From Cryptosporangium phraense (GTDB lineage Bacteria; Actinomycetota; Actinomycetes; Mycobacteriales; Cryptosporangiaceae), in NCBI RefSeq assembly GCF_006912135.1, contig NZ_VIRS01000003.1, positions 407,120 through 471,119 of the forward strand: a DNA stretch of 64,000 bases, written 5' to 3'. Below the pieces are notes generated by a model. It was given only the letters and a program-made list of their open reading frames with translations, was not told the DNA's origin and ran no database searches. The translations under genes and the position numbers were made by a program. Position 1 is the first letter of the stretch. Each line of letters starts with the position of its first letter. Shown piece after piece: positions 34,987 to 44,657 of this stretch.

Positions 34987-36188
34987 CGTGCTGATCCGTT
35001 CGCTAGGAGGTAGCGGCTGGCCGGGCGGGCGAACCCGAGCCGGTCCCGCAGCGTCGGCCGGTCGTATCGGGGCTGGAAAAGGCCCCGGCGCCCGAGTTCC
35101 GGGACGACCGATTCGACCAGGACGGTCAGGTCGGCGGGCAGGACTCCGGGGCGCAACCGGACGCCGTCGAAGCCGAGTTCGCCCAGCTCCTGGATCCGAT
35201 CGGCCAGGGCCACCGGCGTGCCGGTGAAGATCTGCGCATCGGAGAACAGCTCCGCGCCATCCCACTCGTCCAGCCGGGCCTTCCGTGCGGCCGCGGCCCC
35301 CGCATCGGCGTCGAGGAAGACCAGGAGGTCGGCGAAGACCAGGAGTTGCTCGCCACGCCCGGTGGCGTCGGTTTCGCCGCGGACCTCGTCCAGGATCTGC
35401 CGCCCGTGGGCGGCATCCTGCGGCGTGACGAAGAGGACGTCGGCCTGGCGGGCGGCCAGCCGATAGGGCACCAGGCCGTGACCCAGCACGGTGACCAACG
35501 GCTGGCCCTGCGGGGGCCGAGGGGTGATAGAGGGCCCGCGGACGGAGAACCAGCGCCCCTTGAAGTCGATGTAGTGCAGCTTGTCGCGGTCGATGAACCG
35601 GCCGGTGGCGGCGTCCCGGATCTCCGCGTCGTCCTCCCAGCTGTCCCAGAGCCGCCGGATGACCTCGATGAAGTCGGCGGTCTCGTCGAATCGCTCAGTG
35701 ATCAGCTGCTGGATCTGCGGACTCTGAAGGGCCTCGGCGCTCAGCGCCGGGAACTCGCGACGGCCGAAGAGCGCCGGTTCGCCGGCCAGGCCTCCGCTGC
35801 GGATCTGAACACCGGCGCGGCCGGTGCTGACGTAATCGAGCGTGGCTATCGCCTTCGACACGTGAAACGGCTCGGTGTGGGTCGCGGTGGCGACCGGTAC
35901 CAGCCCGATGCGGTCGGAGGCCGGGGCGACCCGCGCGGCGATCAGCGTCGCGTCCAGCCGTCCCCGGACCTGATCGGTGCGCTGGTCGGGCGCGAAGTGG
36001 TCGGCGGATTGGAGAGTCAGCGAGTCGTTGAACGTGACGAAGTCGAGCCGGCCCCGCTCGGCCTCGGCGACCAGGGATTTCCAATAGGTGGCGGCGAACA
36101 GGTCCCGGGGACGGGCGGCTGGGCTGCGCCAGGCGGCCGGATGCCAGCCGGCGCCGTCCAGGGCGACGGCCAGGTGGAGCGCGGTCAT
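34983..36188 (-). CDS. LLM-class flavin-dependent monooxygenase
   Basis: The 401-aa luciferase-like protein has AEAERGRLDFVTFNDSL, ATLDYVSTGRAGVQIRSGG and RLWDSWEDDAEIRD. It also has RWFSVRGPSITPRPPQGQP, a layout shared with the NtaA/SnaA group and with uncharacterised actinobacterial sulfur-island enzymes. It probably works on the same or a related substrate as the monooxygenase it overlaps by 4 nt. The ATG overlaps the GNAT stop by 4 nt. Confidence 0.88.
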   Translation of the reverse strand: MTALHLAVALDGAGWHPAAWRSPAARPRDLFAATYWKSLVAEAERGRLDFVTFNDSLTLQSADHFAPDQRTDQVRGRLDATLIAARVAPASDRIGLVPVATATHTEPFHVSKAIATLDYVSTGRAGVQIRSGGLAGEPALFGRREFPALSAEALQSPQIQQLITERFDETADFIEVIRRLWDSWEDDAEIRDAATGRFIDRDKLHYIDFKGRWFSVRGPSITPRPPQGQPLVTVLGHGLVPYRLAARQADVLFVTPQDAAHGRQILDEVRGETDATGRGEQLLVFADLLVFLDADAGAAAARKARLDEWDGAELFSDAQIFTGTPVALADRIQELGELGFDGVRLRPGVLPADLTVLVESVVPELGRRGLFQPRYDRPTLRDRLGFARPASRYLLANGSAR

Positions 36189-36886
36189 GAGTTGTCTCCT
36201 GACGAGGGGCTCCGCAGTGCGGAGAACAGGACTTTGCGCCGAAGCTCGAACCCGAGGTGGCGGTAGAGGCGGATGGCGATGGTGTTCTCGGCCGAGGTGT
36301 GCAGGAACGGCGTCTCTCCGCGCTGCCGGATCCCGTGAGCGACCGCGCGGACCAGCGTCGTGGCCAGTCCCTGGCCCCGATATGCGGGATCTGTGCAGAC
36401 AGCGCTGATCTCTGTCCAGCCCGGTGGGTGCAGCCGCTCGCCGGCCATCGCCACCAACCGGCCTTCGCGCCGCACGCCGAGATAAGTGCCGAGCTGGTAG
36501 GTCCGGGCTTCGAATGGCCCGGGCTGGGTCCGGGCGACGAGGTCGAGCATCTCCGGGACGTCGGCGGCCCCGAGCGTCACCAGCCCGTCGGCCGGCCGGG
36601 AGGCCAAGGCGTCGGTGGCAACGAACTGGACGCCGTCGCCCTGGAACTCGAGCTTCCAGCCGTCGGGCACCTCACGCAGGTCGCTGCTCAGCAGCGCCAG
36701 GGCGTTCGGGCCGATCAGCGCGTGCAGTTCGGTCCAGGCCCGGATGTCCTGCTCGGGGGCGACCGCGAGGATGGGCGAGACGTCGGCCGGGTAGCGCAAG
36801 GCGTGGCCGGTTCCCTCGGCGAAGTGCGCGTGTGGGCCGGTGAGAGAGGACCATGCCGCTGCGTCCAGCGGATGCGAAGCCATCAT
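36185..36886 (-). CDS. GNAT family N-acetyltransferase
   Basis: The 233-aa protein ends in an FR47-like GNAT domain. The acetyl-CoA loop is seen in ISAVCTDPAYRGQGLATTLVRAV (core YRGQGLAT) and a SAENTIAIRLYRHLGFELRR tail follows. The N-terminal half is a less conserved domain. A role acetylating a pathway intermediate, or detoxifying an amine released by the monooxygenases, is an inference from the operon. Two consecutive Met codons give starts at 36886 or 36883. Confidence 0.88.
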   Translation of the reverse strand: MMASHPLDAAAWSSLTGPHAHFAEGTGHALRYPADVSPILAVAPEQDIRAWTELHALIGPNALALLSSDLREVPDGWKLEFQGDGVQFVATDALASRPADGLVTLGAADVPEMLDLVARTQPGPFEARTYQLGTYLGVRREGRLVAMAGERLHPPGWTEISAVCTDPAYRGQGLATTLVRAVAHGIRQRGETPFLHTSAENTIAIRLYRHLGFELRRKVLFSALRSPSSGDNS

Positions 36887-36892
36887 CTCAGT

Positions 36893-37006
36893 TCACCCGC
36901 CGGTTCGGTAGCCGAAGCATTCGGTCCGGCGGGCCAGGCCGACGGCGTTGCGTAAGGCGGTGTCCGCGCCACTGCTGCGGGGGACCAGGTCGAGCGCGCC
37001 GAGATG
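36893..37006 (-). pseudogene. N-terminal fragment of a luciferase-like monooxygenase
   Basis: The minus strand reads HLGALDLVPRSSGADTALRN then AVGLARRTECFGYRTGG and stops. This is nearly the same as the first 40 residues of the intact gene at 37106-38275 (PLGALDLIPRSSGDDTGTAVRN, then AVDLARQTERFGYERYW). It is the stub of a duplicated or recombined copy, left between the intact gene and the GNAT gene. Confidence 0.8.
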
Positions 37007-37105
37007 TCTGCGGAACAAAGGATTCCTCCGGTTCAAGCCGGTCCTTCTTCGACCAGCCGACGTCCAGAGCGCCGGCGGGTTCGTCGGCGTGGTCGAGCAG
37101 ATGCG

Positions 37106-38275
37106 TCACCGCCGGTCCCATTCCTCGGCCAGCAGCCGGTAGGAGCGGATGCGGTCGGCGTGGTCGTGGGTGATCGTCGTGACCACGAGCTCGTCGGCTC
37201 CGGTGGCATCCCGTAGCTGCTCGAGCCGGTCGGCGACGGTGCCGGGAGCGCCGACGAGCTGCGTGTCGAGGCGATCCTTCACCAGCGCCCGTTCCTCGCC
37301 GCTCCAGGTCTCGAGGGCCGCCTCGGCGGGTGTCGGATAGGCGATGGCCCCAGCACCGGTGCGGATGCTGCGCACCCAGGGGCCGTACCCGGACGCCAGC
37401 ACGGCCGCGTGCTCGTCCGTCTCGCCCACCACGACGTCGGCGGAGACCGAGACGTACGGCCGATCGAGCTCGGCCGACGGTTTGAACGCGACGCGGTAGG
37501 CCTCGACGGCGTCGAGGACCGTGCTCGGGCTGTGGTGGTAACTGGCGACGAACCGAAGCCCGTTCTCGCCGGCCACGGTGGCGCTGGAACCGCCGGACGC
37601 ACCGAGGATCCAGATCTGGAGCGCGGCGCCCTCACCGGGGTAGGCGTGACCGCTGGGGTGGATTCCGGCGAGGAGCGCGAGGACGTCGCTGATCTGCTCC
37701 TCGTACGCGGGGGTGTACGCGCCGGGCTGCTGCAGCAAGCTGAGGTGGGCGGCGATCTTGTCGCCCGCGGTCGTCAAGAGCCGGCTGACGTCGTACTGCT
37801 TGGGCAGCAGCAGGCCGTTGCCGGCCCGCTCGTCGGTGGCGTGGGGCCCGCCGCCACGCTGCTTCAGGTACGCGTCGGCGGCCGCCGCCACCGGCCGCGC
37901 AGCCGGGGCAGCGGCGGGTGCTTCGGCCGGCTTCTGGCGACCGAAGCTCCGGCCGATCCCGAGGTCGATCCGGCCCGGGTAGGCGGCGTCGAGCAGACCG
38001 AATTCCTCGACCGTCGCCAGCGGCTGCCGATGCCCGAACTGCACTCCGGCGGACCCGAGCCGGATCGTGCTGGTGGCTGCGGCGGCCAGCGCGATCGACA
38101 CGGCCGGCGAGGCGCCGAGGACGCCGGGATTCAAGTGGTGCTCGGCGAACCAGTAGCGCTCATACCCGAAACGCTCGGTCTGCCGGGCCAGGTCGACGGC
38201 GTTGCGCACCGCGGTACCGGTGTCGTCGCCGCTGCTGCGCGGGATGAGGTCGAGAGCGCCCAGCGGTGTACTCAT
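37106..38275 (-). CDS. LLM-class flavin-dependent oxidoreductase (bacterial-luciferase-like)
   Basis: The 389-aa protein belongs to the group with RFGYERYWFAEHHLNPGVLGASP near the N-terminus, GSAGVQFGHRQPLATVEEFGLL, and AYPGRIDLGIGRS. An Ala/Pro-rich insert follows at about residues 117-130. The late IWILGASGGSSATVAGENGLRF motif is typical of LLM oxidoreductases with FMN. The substrate is unknown. It starts 15 bp after the MTOX-like gene's stop and is part of the same minus-strand run. Confidence 0.9.
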   Translation of the reverse strand: MSTPLGALDLIPRSSGDDTGTAVRNAVDLARQTERFGYERYWFAEHHLNPGVLGASPAVSIALAAAATSTIRLGSAGVQFGHRQPLATVEEFGLLDAAYPGRIDLGIGRSFGRQKPAEAPAAAPAARPVAAAADAYLKQRGGGPHATDERAGNGLLLPKQYDVSRLLTTAGDKIAAHLSLLQQPGAYTPAYEEQISDVLALLAGIHPSGHAYPGEGAALQIWILGASGGSSATVAGENGLRFVASYHHSPSTVLDAVEAYRVAFKPSAELDRPYVSVSADVVVGETDEHAAVLASGYGPWVRSIRTGAGAIAYPTPAEAALETWSGEERALVKDRLDTQLVGAPGTVADRLEQLRDATGADELVVTTITHDHADRIRSYRLLAEEWDRR

Positions 38276-38290
38276 GCGGATCCTCCGAGG

Positions 38291-39376
38291 TCAGCGGACG
38301 AAAGCGAAGCGCGGGTCGGGGCGGTCGGCGTCGAGAGCGAGATCGGCCAGCACGCGGCCGAGCGCAGGCAGGAATTTGAATCCATGGCCGGAGAAGCCCG
38401 TGGCCACCACCACCGGGCCGGCCCGGTCCAGGACGAAGTTGGCGTCCGGTGTCGTGGTGTACGTGCAGCTGATCGATGTGAAGGCGTCCGGGTCGACTCC
38501 GGGCAGCCAGGTGCGGGCGTACTCCCGCAGAGCCGCCAGCTGGACCGGCTCGGGGGCGTAGTCGCGGTGGTCGGGGTCGACCTCCGGCCCGACGCCGTGG
38601 AATCCGACCTTGATGCCCTCGCCCGGCGTCGCGAGCCCGTAGATCCCACCGTATTCGCCCCCGATGACGTGCCCGAAGCTCGGCCACGTGTCCCCGGGCC
38701 GCGCGGCGGCGAAATGGGCCGGCTGCTCCTGGGTGATGCGCAGCGGTGGTAGCGGCGCCAACTTCCCGACGAGCTTGGCCGCCCAGCCGTTCACCGCGGC
38801 CACGACGCGGCGGGCCCGGTGGGTGCCGCTGTCGGTGTGCACCAGGACGGCGTCCTCACCCAGCACCTCGATCGACGTCACCGGGGTCTCGTGCCGGATC
38901 AGAGCTCCGGCCGCCGAGGCCGCGGACTGAAGGGCCGCGACCGATCGGTCGGCGTGCAGACGACCGCTGTCCGGATGGAACAGCGCGCGCGTGTCGAAGC
39001 GGATCCCCGGCCAGCGGTCGGCCGCTTCGTTCGGCGTCAGCCAGTACCGGGAAACCCCGGCCGCGGCCAGCCCGTCGGCGAGGGCGTCCAGCAGCGGGCT
39101 GTTTCCGTGGTCGACACCGCCGGTGATCGTCAGCAAATCGGTGCCGGTGGTCGCCTCCAGCTCACGCCAGAGGTCGCGGGCCTCACGCGCCAGGTCGATA
39201 TGGACCCGGTCGGGATAGGAGAGGCGGAAGATGCGGGACGCGCCATGCGACGCGCCCTTCGTATGGCCGGAGGCGAACTGCTCGAGCAGCACCACCGACC
39301 GGCCCCGGCGGGCCAGCTGCCAGGCTGTGGCCGAGCCGACCCCACCGCCCCCGACCACCACGACATCGACGCTCAT
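38291..39376 (-). CDS. MTOX/monomeric sarcosine oxidase-family flavoenzyme
   Basis: The 361-aa protein has an N-terminal Rossmann fold (VDVVVVGGGGVGSATAWQLARRG) and the SHGASRIFR motif. Lys256 in GIKVGFHG lies at the oxygen-activating position, and Cys304 in SISCTYTTTPD is the residue that binds FAD covalently in this family. Members oxidise N-methyl amino acids such as sarcosine or N-methyltryptophan to formaldehyde and amine. Here it sits between an ABC ATPase (4-nt overlap) and a flavin monooxygenase, so the imported compound may be a secondary amine. Confidence 0.9.
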   Translation of the reverse strand: MSVDVVVVGGGGVGSATAWQLARRGRSVVLLEQFASGHTKGASHGASRIFRLSYPDRVHIDLAREARDLWRELEATTGTDLLTITGGVDHGNSPLLDALADGLAAAGVSRYWLTPNEAADRWPGIRFDTRALFHPDSGRLHADRSVAALQSAASAAGALIRHETPVTSIEVLGEDAVLVHTDSGTHRARRVVAAVNGWAAKLVGKLAPLPPLRITQEQPAHFAAARPGDTWPSFGHVIGGEYGGIYGLATPGEGIKVGFHGVGPEVDPDHRDYAPEPVQLAALREYARTWLPGVDPDAFTSISCTYTTTPDANFVLDRAGPVVVATGFSGHGFKFLPALGRVLADLALDADRPDPRFAFVR

Positions 39377-41010
39377 CCGGCCACCTCCGACGAAGAGCGG
39401 GGACGGACGGACAGTCCGTCCAGCGTGGGCACCGACGCGAGCAGCGTCTTGGTGTACGCGTGCTCGGGGTGGTGGAAGATCCGGTCCACGTCGCCGGACT
39501 CCACGATCCGCCCGTCCTTCATCACCAGCACCCGGTCGCTGACGTGGTAGATCACGCCGAGATGGTGGGAGATGAAGACGTACGAGAGGCCGAACTCGGC
39601 CTGCAGATCGGCGAGCAGATCGAGCACCTGGGCCTGGATCGACACGTCCAGCGCGGACACCGGCTCGTCGCAGACGAGAACCTGCGGCCGGGGCGCGAGC
39701 GCCCGGGCGATCGCGACTCGCTGCCGCTGGCCGCCGGAGAGCTGGGCGGGCCGCCGGCCGAGCACATCCGGGTCGAGTCCGACGTGGTCGAGCAGTTCCC
39801 GCACGCGCTGCCGCCGGGCCGCACGGTCGGCTCCGGCCACGACCAGCGGTTCGGCGATGATCCGGTGCACCGGGTAGCGGGGGTCGAACGAGCTGAGCGG
39901 ATCCTGGTAGACGACCTGGATCCGGCGGCGCAGGTTCCGGTGCGCGCGGGCGTCGAGATCGCTCCAGCGCGCTCCGTCGATCTCGACCGACCCAGCGTCG
40001 GGTGTCTCCAGGTCCAGCAGTAGCCGCGCCGCCGTCGTCTTGCCCGAGCCGGACTCGCCGACGATGCCGAGCGTCTCACCCGGGCGCAGCTCGAACGACA
40101 CGTCGTCGACCGCGGTGAGGACCTGGCGACCGGGCAGGCGGAACGTTTTCCGGAGCCCGCGGGCGGCCAGTACGACGTCCGTCCCGATCTTCGGACGCGG
40201 CTGCGCGACGTTCAGCCCGGCCGTCGGGGACAGCCGGGTACCTCGGGCGTGGGCGACCGGCACGGCGGCGAGCAGCGTCTTCGTGTACGGGTGCTGCGGG
40301 TCCTCGAGCACCTGCCGGGTCGGGCCCTGCTCGACGAACACGCCGTCCTTCATCACCAGGACGCGGTCAGCGACGCTCAAGACCACGGCCAGGTCGTGGC
40401 TGATCAGCAACAGCGCGGTGCCGGCGGCCCGGCGCTGAGCCAGCAGTTGGAGGATCTGCGCCTGCACGGTGACGTCCAACGCCGTGGTCGGCTCGTCGGC
40501 GATCAACAGCGCCGGGTCGGCGGCGATCGCCGACGCGATCAAAGCACGCTGTCGAAGGCCGCCGGAGAGCTGGTGCGGGTACTGACCGGCCCGCGCCTCC
40601 GGCTCCGGAACGCCGACCTCGCGGAGCAGTTCGACCACCCGCTCGCCGACCGCCGAACGGGCCACGGTCCCGTGCGTCCGCAGCGCCTCGCCGATCTCCG
40701 CGCCCACCGTGCGGGCCGCGTCGAGCGAGACCAGCGCGTCCTGCAGGACGAACCCGACCCGCCGTCCGCGGATCCGCCGCCACTTGCCCTCGGGTAGCCG
40801 GCGCGCGTCGGTCCCGTCGATCCGCAGACGCTCCGCACGCATCGTCGCTCCCCGGCCGGCCAGGCCGATCAGGCTGCGCGCGGTGACGCTCTTGCCCGAG
40901 CCCGATTCGCCGACGATCGCGACGCTCTGTCCGGCGTCGATCGTGAAGCTCACCCCGCGGACGGCGTGGACCGCGCCGAACCGGACGTGCAGGTCCTCGA
41001 CCTCGATCAT
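39373..41010 (-). CDS. ABC importer, fused double ATPase (second oligopeptide-type system)
   Basis: The 545-aa protein carries two ABC cassettes: Walker [10 protein letters not shown] and GESGSGKTT, signatures LSGGLRQR and LSGGQRQR, and Walker [13 protein letters not shown] and [12 protein letters not shown]. It is the same architecture as the 27675 gene but clearly diverged from it. Both coupling tails ([22 protein letters not shown]) are present. It overlaps the permease and MTOX genes by 4 nt each. Confidence 0.93.
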   Translation of the reverse strand: MIEVEDLHVRFGAVHAVRGVSFTIDAGQSVAIVGESGSGKSVTARSLIGLAGRGATMRAERLRIDGTDARRLPEGKWRRIRGRRVGFVLQDALVSLDAARTVGAEIGEALRTHGTVARSAVGERVVELLREVGVPEPEARAGQYPHQLSGGLRQRALIASAIAADPALLIADEPTTALDVTVQAQILQLLAQRRAAGTALLLISHDLAVVLSVADRVLVMKDGVFVEQGPTRQVLEDPQHPYTKTLLAAVPVAHARGTRLSPTAGLNVAQPRPKIGTDVVLAARGLRKTFRLPGRQVLTAVDDVSFELRPGETLGIVGESGSGKTTAARLLLDLETPDAGSVEIDGARWSDLDARAHRNLRRRIQVVYQDPLSSFDPRYPVHRIIAEPLVVAGADRAARRQRVRELLDHVGLDPDVLGRRPAQLSGGQRQRVAIARALAPRPQVLVCDEPVSALDVSIQAQVLDLLADLQAEFGLSYVFISHHLGVIYHVSDRVLVMKDGRIVESGDVDRIFHHPEHAYTKTLLASVPTLDGLSVRPRSSSEVAG

Positions 41011-41813
41011 CGCGGAGCCCGTCCCTCGAGCCGCAGTTGCAGGGACTGCCCGGCGACCGTGATCGCCAGGACCGACGCGGTGATCGCCAGGCCCGGGAAG
41101 ATCGCCGGCCACCACGCGACCGTGAAGTAGTCGCGGCTGCTGGAGAGCATCGCGCCCCATTCGGCGGTCGGCGCCTGCGGACCGAGGCCGAGGAAGCTCA
41201 GCGCGGAGCCGATGCTGATCGCCGTACCGACGCCGATCGTCGCCAGGACCAGCACCGGCCCCAGTGCGTTCGGGACCAGGTGCCGGAGCACGACCTGAGG
41301 ACGGGACCAGCCGAGCGTCCGGGCCGCCTCGAGATGGACGGCGCCGCGGAGGCGGATCACCTCGCCGCGGACGACCCGGGCGTACCCGGGTGTGGTGACC
41401 AATGCGACGCCGAGGATCGTCTGGCCCGTGCCGGCGCCGAGAACGGCGATGACCAGGAACACCAGCAGCAGGCCGGGGATCGACAGCAGGATGTCGAGCA
41501 GCCGGTTCACGACCGCGTTGGCGGCGCGGCCGCCCTGCGCGGCGAGCACCCCGATGAGCGTGCCCGCGACCAGCGCGAGGGCTGAGGCGGCCACGCCGAG
41601 CAGCAGCGACAGACGGGCGCCGGTGATCACCCGGGCGTAGAGGTCCCGGCCGTTCTGATCGGTGCCGAACCAGTGCTGCCCGCTCGGCGGGGCGAGCGTC
41701 TGCTGGATGTCGGCGGCGTTCGGGTCGGTCGAGCTGAACAGGTGGGGCCAGATCGCCGCCAGGACCAGCCCACCGAGAAACACGACGCTCAGCACGGTTC
41801 CGGGCCGCTTCAC
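41007..41813 (-). CDS. ABC importer permease (DppC/OppC-like), second system
   Basis: The 268-aa protein has the HWFGTDQNGRDLYARVITGARLSL motif (core GTDQNGRDLYAR), the EAA loop AVHLEAARTLGWSRPQVV and ALSFLGLGPQAPTAEWG. It is shorter at the N-terminus than typical DppC but complete. GTG 41813 overlaps the upstream permease stop by 4 nt. Confidence 0.92.
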   Translation of the reverse strand: MKRPGTVLSVVFLGGLVLAAIWPHLFSSTDPNAADIQQTLAPPSGQHWFGTDQNGRDLYARVITGARLSLLLGVAASALALVAGTLIGVLAAQGGRAANAVVNRLLDILLSIPGLLLVFLVIAVLGAGTGQTILGVALVTTPGYARVVRGEVIRLRGAVHLEAARTLGWSRPQVVLRHLVPNALGPVLVLATIGVGTAISIGSALSFLGLGPQAPTAEWGAMLSSSRDYFTVAWWPAIFPGLAITASVLAITVAGQSLQLRLEGRAPR

Positions 41814-42796
41814 CGCTCCACCGCCCCGGGCTCGCGCAGCCGCGGGTCGATCAGCGGATACAGAACGTCGACGAGGAGGTTGACGACGATGTAGACGACG
41901 GCCGCGACCAGCACGATCGCGGAGACCGTCGGGAAGTCGCGCTGGCCGATCGCGGACGTCGTCAGCCGGCCGAGCCCTTGCCGGGAGAAGACGTTCTCGA
42001 CCACCACCGCACCGCTGACGAACGCGCCGAACAACCAGCCGGTCAGCGTCACGACCGGCAGGATCGCGTGGCGCAACGCGTGCCGCACCAGCACCACCGC
42101 GGGCCGCAGGCCACGTGCCCGGGCGGTGACGATGAACGGCTCGTCCAGTACCCGCTCCAAGCCTTGCCGCAGCACCTGGCTGAGCATCGCCGCCGGCGCG
42201 AGGCCCAGCGAGATCGCCGGCAGCACCAGGCCGTCGAGGCCGCTCGCGCCGATCGCCGGGAACCAGTGCAACTGGAACGAGAACACGGTGAGCAGCAGGA
42301 TGCCGAGCCAGAACGAGGGCACCGCGAGGCTCACCACCTCGGCGGTGACCGCCGGACCGCGGAGCCACCGCGGACGATTGGCCGTGGCGACCGCGACCAC
42401 GATTGCCAGCACCAGCGCGAAGAGGATCGCGGCCAGCATCAGGACGAACGTCGAGGAGGCCTGCTGCCCGATCAGCGTGGAGACCGGCATCCCCTGGCTG
42501 TAGGAGCGGCCGAGATCGCCGTGGAGCAACCGCCCCAGGTAGCCGGCGTACTGGGTGGTCAGCGGCTGGTCCAACGCGTAGTCCGACACGATCCGGGCCC
42601 GGATCGCCGGCGTCACCTGGGTCGTCCCGAGGACGGCGTCCACGATGTCGCCCGGGATGGAGTGCAGCGCGACGAACGTCAGCGTGATCGCGCCCCAGAC
42701 CACGAGAACCGCCGAGCCGGTACGGCGCAGCAGCGCGAGCGCCGCCGCGCGGGCGGGAGCGGCGGCGCTCGTGCGGACCGCGAGGGTGACGGTCAC
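41810..42796 (-). CDS. ABC importer permease (DppB/OppB-like), second system
   Basis: The 328-aa protein shows SIPGDIVDAVLGTTQVTPAIRAR, the GDLGRSYSQGMPV motif, six membrane helices and the EAA loop EPFIVTARARGLRPAVVLVRHALR (core TARARGL). GTG 42796 overlaps the binding-protein stop (GTGA). The run-on to 43333 upstream is an out-of-frame reading of the binding-protein gene and is not used. Confidence 0.92.
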   Translation of the reverse strand: MTVTLAVRTSAAAPARAAALALLRRTGSAVLVVWGAITLTFVALHSIPGDIVDAVLGTTQVTPAIRARIVSDYALDQPLTTQYAGYLGRLLHGDLGRSYSQGMPVSTLIGQQASSTFVLMLAAILFALVLAIVVAVATANRPRWLRGPAVTAEVVSLAVPSFWLGILLLTVFSFQLHWFPAIGASGLDGLVLPAISLGLAPAAMLSQVLRQGLERVLDEPFIVTARARGLRPAVVLVRHALRHAILPVVTLTGWLFGAFVSGAVVVENVFSRQGLGRLTTSAIGQRDFPTVSAIVLVAAVVYIVVNLLVDVLYPLIDPRLREPGAVER

Positions 42797-44448
42797 GCCC
42801 GCTTCCAGGCGTCGTAGAAGGTCGGGAAGGCCTGCGGCTCGAACTGGATCCCCTGCACCCGGGTGCTCGACCCGAGTAGGTAGTTGAAGACGTACACCGG
42901 GAAGACCGCGACCGCGTCGGTGACCCTTCGCTGCGCGTCGCCGTAGAGCTCGGCCTGCTTCGAGAGGTCGGTCGTCGCGAGCGCATCCCGGAAGGCCTTG
43001 TCGACCTGGGGGTCGTTCAGCTGCGACAGGTTCGTGCCGAACCCGCCCTGCGGGCGGTTCTCCGACCCGAACAGCGTCCGGAGCGCGTCCGGTGAGGACC
43101 GCTGCCAACTGAAGTCCGCGAGGTCGTACTTCCCTTCGCCGACGTCCTTGAGGTACGCGTTGACGTCGGGGTTCGGGCTCCTGACCTCGATGCCGAGCTG
43201 CTTGGCGGCCGCCTGGATCTGGTCGGAGAGCGTGTCGCGCTGCTCCCGGGCGAACGTCTTCAGGAACGGGTGGTCGACGACCAGCCGGGTGCCGTTCCTG
43301 GTGCGGTACCCGGCGCTGTCGCGTCCCGTCCAACCGGCCTCGTCGAGCAGTTTCTTCGCTGCGTCGGCGTCGTAGGAGTACGCGCTCTCGATCGTCTTGT
43401 CGTAGCCGACCGTGGCCGGTGACAGTGGGCCCTTGGCCGGCGGGAACTGCCCGAAGTACAGCTTGCTGACGATCGTCTGCCAGTCGATGCCGGTCAGGAA
43501 CGCCTTCCGGACCTTGATGTCGGCGAAGACACCCTTGGCCGTGTTGGGGTAGTAGTTGTAGTTGCCGCCCGGAGCGGCGGCGGTCTGCACCTGGAATCCT
43601 GGCGTGCTCTCGAGCTGCTTGACGTTGACCGGCGGGACGCTGGCGATCGCGTCGAGCTGGCCGCTGGTCAGAGCGCCGAATCGGGACGCGTCCTCGGGGA
43701 CGACCTTGATCGACAGCGTGTCCAGATAGGCCGCGCCGGTGTGCTTGGCGGTGCCCGGACCCCAGCGGTAATCCGGGTTCTTGGCGTATTCGATGCCCTT
43801 GCCCTTGACGTAACCGCCACTGCTGGTGAAAGGGCCGGAGCCGACGATGTGCGTGCAGAGGTCCGCGGCCGGCTTCTTCAGCGTCGACGGGGCCTCGATG
43901 CCCAGGTAGGCCGAGGCGAGCGTCGGCAGGAAAGCGGAGTTCGGCGACTTGAACTTCACCCTGACGTGGGTGGGGTCGGTCACCGTCGTTCCGGCATAGG
44001 TGGCGATCGTGCCCGCGGCCAGCTGGGACTTCGTGGCCGGATCGACGATGTGGTCGAGGTTCGCCTTCACTGCGGCGCCGTCGAACTTCTCGCCGTTACT
44101 GAACGTGACGTCGCTCCGTAGCGTGAAGGAGTACGTCAGCTGGTCCGGCGAGACCGCCCATTCGGTGGCCAGCCACGGGTGGATCGTGCCGTCGGCGCTC
44201 AGCGACACGAGCGAGTCCAGAATGGGACGCGCGTACAGTCCGTCCACGTCGGCCGGGCTCTGGTGCGGGTCCAGGCAGGCGCCGTCGGTGTTGGTCGCGA
44301 AGGTGAGGGAACCACCGCTGACCGGCTTCCCTGGATCGGACGAGGACGAGGTGCCGTCGCCGCCCGAGCAGGCCGAGACGGCGAGGACCGACACGGCGAC
44401 GGCGGCGCCGACGGCTCTGCGGCGCAGGGGGACGCGTGGCGTAGGCAT
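42793..44448 (-). CDS. Substrate-binding lipoprotein (SBP family 5), second system
   Basis: The 551-aa precursor has a lipoprotein signal with lipobox AVSAC (Cys26) after an Arg-rich n-region, and the family 5 fold (DGLYARPILDSLVSL, LRSDVTFSNGEKFDGAAVKANLD with core FSNGEKFDG, IKVRKAFLTGIDW). It heads the large collinear operon. AAGGAG lies about 12 nt upstream of the ATG. Its leader contains a strong hairpin (44533-44553) and a 17-bp palindrome at the putative promoter (44598-44614). Confidence 0.93.
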   Translation of the reverse strand: MPTPRVPLRRRAVGAAVAVSVLAVSACSGGDGTSSSSDPGKPVSGGSLTFATNTDGACLDPHQSPADVDGLYARPILDSLVSLSADGTIHPWLATEWAVSPDQLTYSFTLRSDVTFSNGEKFDGAAVKANLDHIVDPATKSQLAAGTIATYAGTTVTDPTHVRVKFKSPNSAFLPTLASAYLGIEAPSTLKKPAADLCTHIVGSGPFTSSGGYVKGKGIEYAKNPDYRWGPGTAKHTGAAYLDTLSIKVVPEDASRFGALTSGQLDAIASVPPVNVKQLESTPGFQVQTAAAPGGNYNYYPNTAKGVFADIKVRKAFLTGIDWQTIVSKLYFGQFPPAKGPLSPATVGYDKTIESAYSYDADAAKKLLDEAGWTGRDSAGYRTRNGTRLVVDHPFLKTFAREQRDTLSDQIQAAAKQLGIEVRSPNPDVNAYLKDVGEGKYDLADFSWQRSSPDALRTLFGSENRPQGGFGTNLSQLNDPQVDKAFRDALATTDLSKQAELYGDAQRRVTDAVAVFPVYVFNYLLGSSTRVQGIQFEPQAFPTFYDAWKRA

Positions 44449-44532
44449 GAGGGGATGTCGCTCCTTGCGGGACGGGAAGGCAGGGGGAGGCGATCGCCGA
44501 GGGGGAACAAGAGAAGGTCGCTGCGGGCCCGG

Positions 44533-44553
44533 AGCGTGGGGTCCTCCCACGCT
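44533..44553 (-). other. Leader hairpin upstream of the second binding protein
   Basis: AGCGTGGG (44533-44540) pairs perfectly with CCCACGCT (44546-44553) around a 5-nt loop, about 85 bp before the binding-protein start and 45 bp after the putative promoter. It could attenuate the operon or end TetR transcripts; no T-tract follows. Confidence 0.5.
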
Positions 44554-44597
44554 GGGCAGCGCCGATGAGACGACGATAAGCGGCGTCGCCGTGTATG

Positions 44598-44614
44598 TCT
44601 ACTAAATCGATAGG
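44598..44614. promoter_or_regulatory. 17-bp operator, site 2
   Basis: On the minus strand this reads CCTATCGATTTAGTAGA, preceded by an AT-rich CCTAAT. It matches sites 1 and 3 in length and in the CCTA(G/T)CG half-site. It is 150 bp upstream of the second binding-protein gene and 44 bp after the TetR stop. Confidence 0.55.
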
Positions 44615-44657
44615 ATTAGGCGGCTAGGCGAAAGCTCCTGAGTGGATGGCGCTGTGG

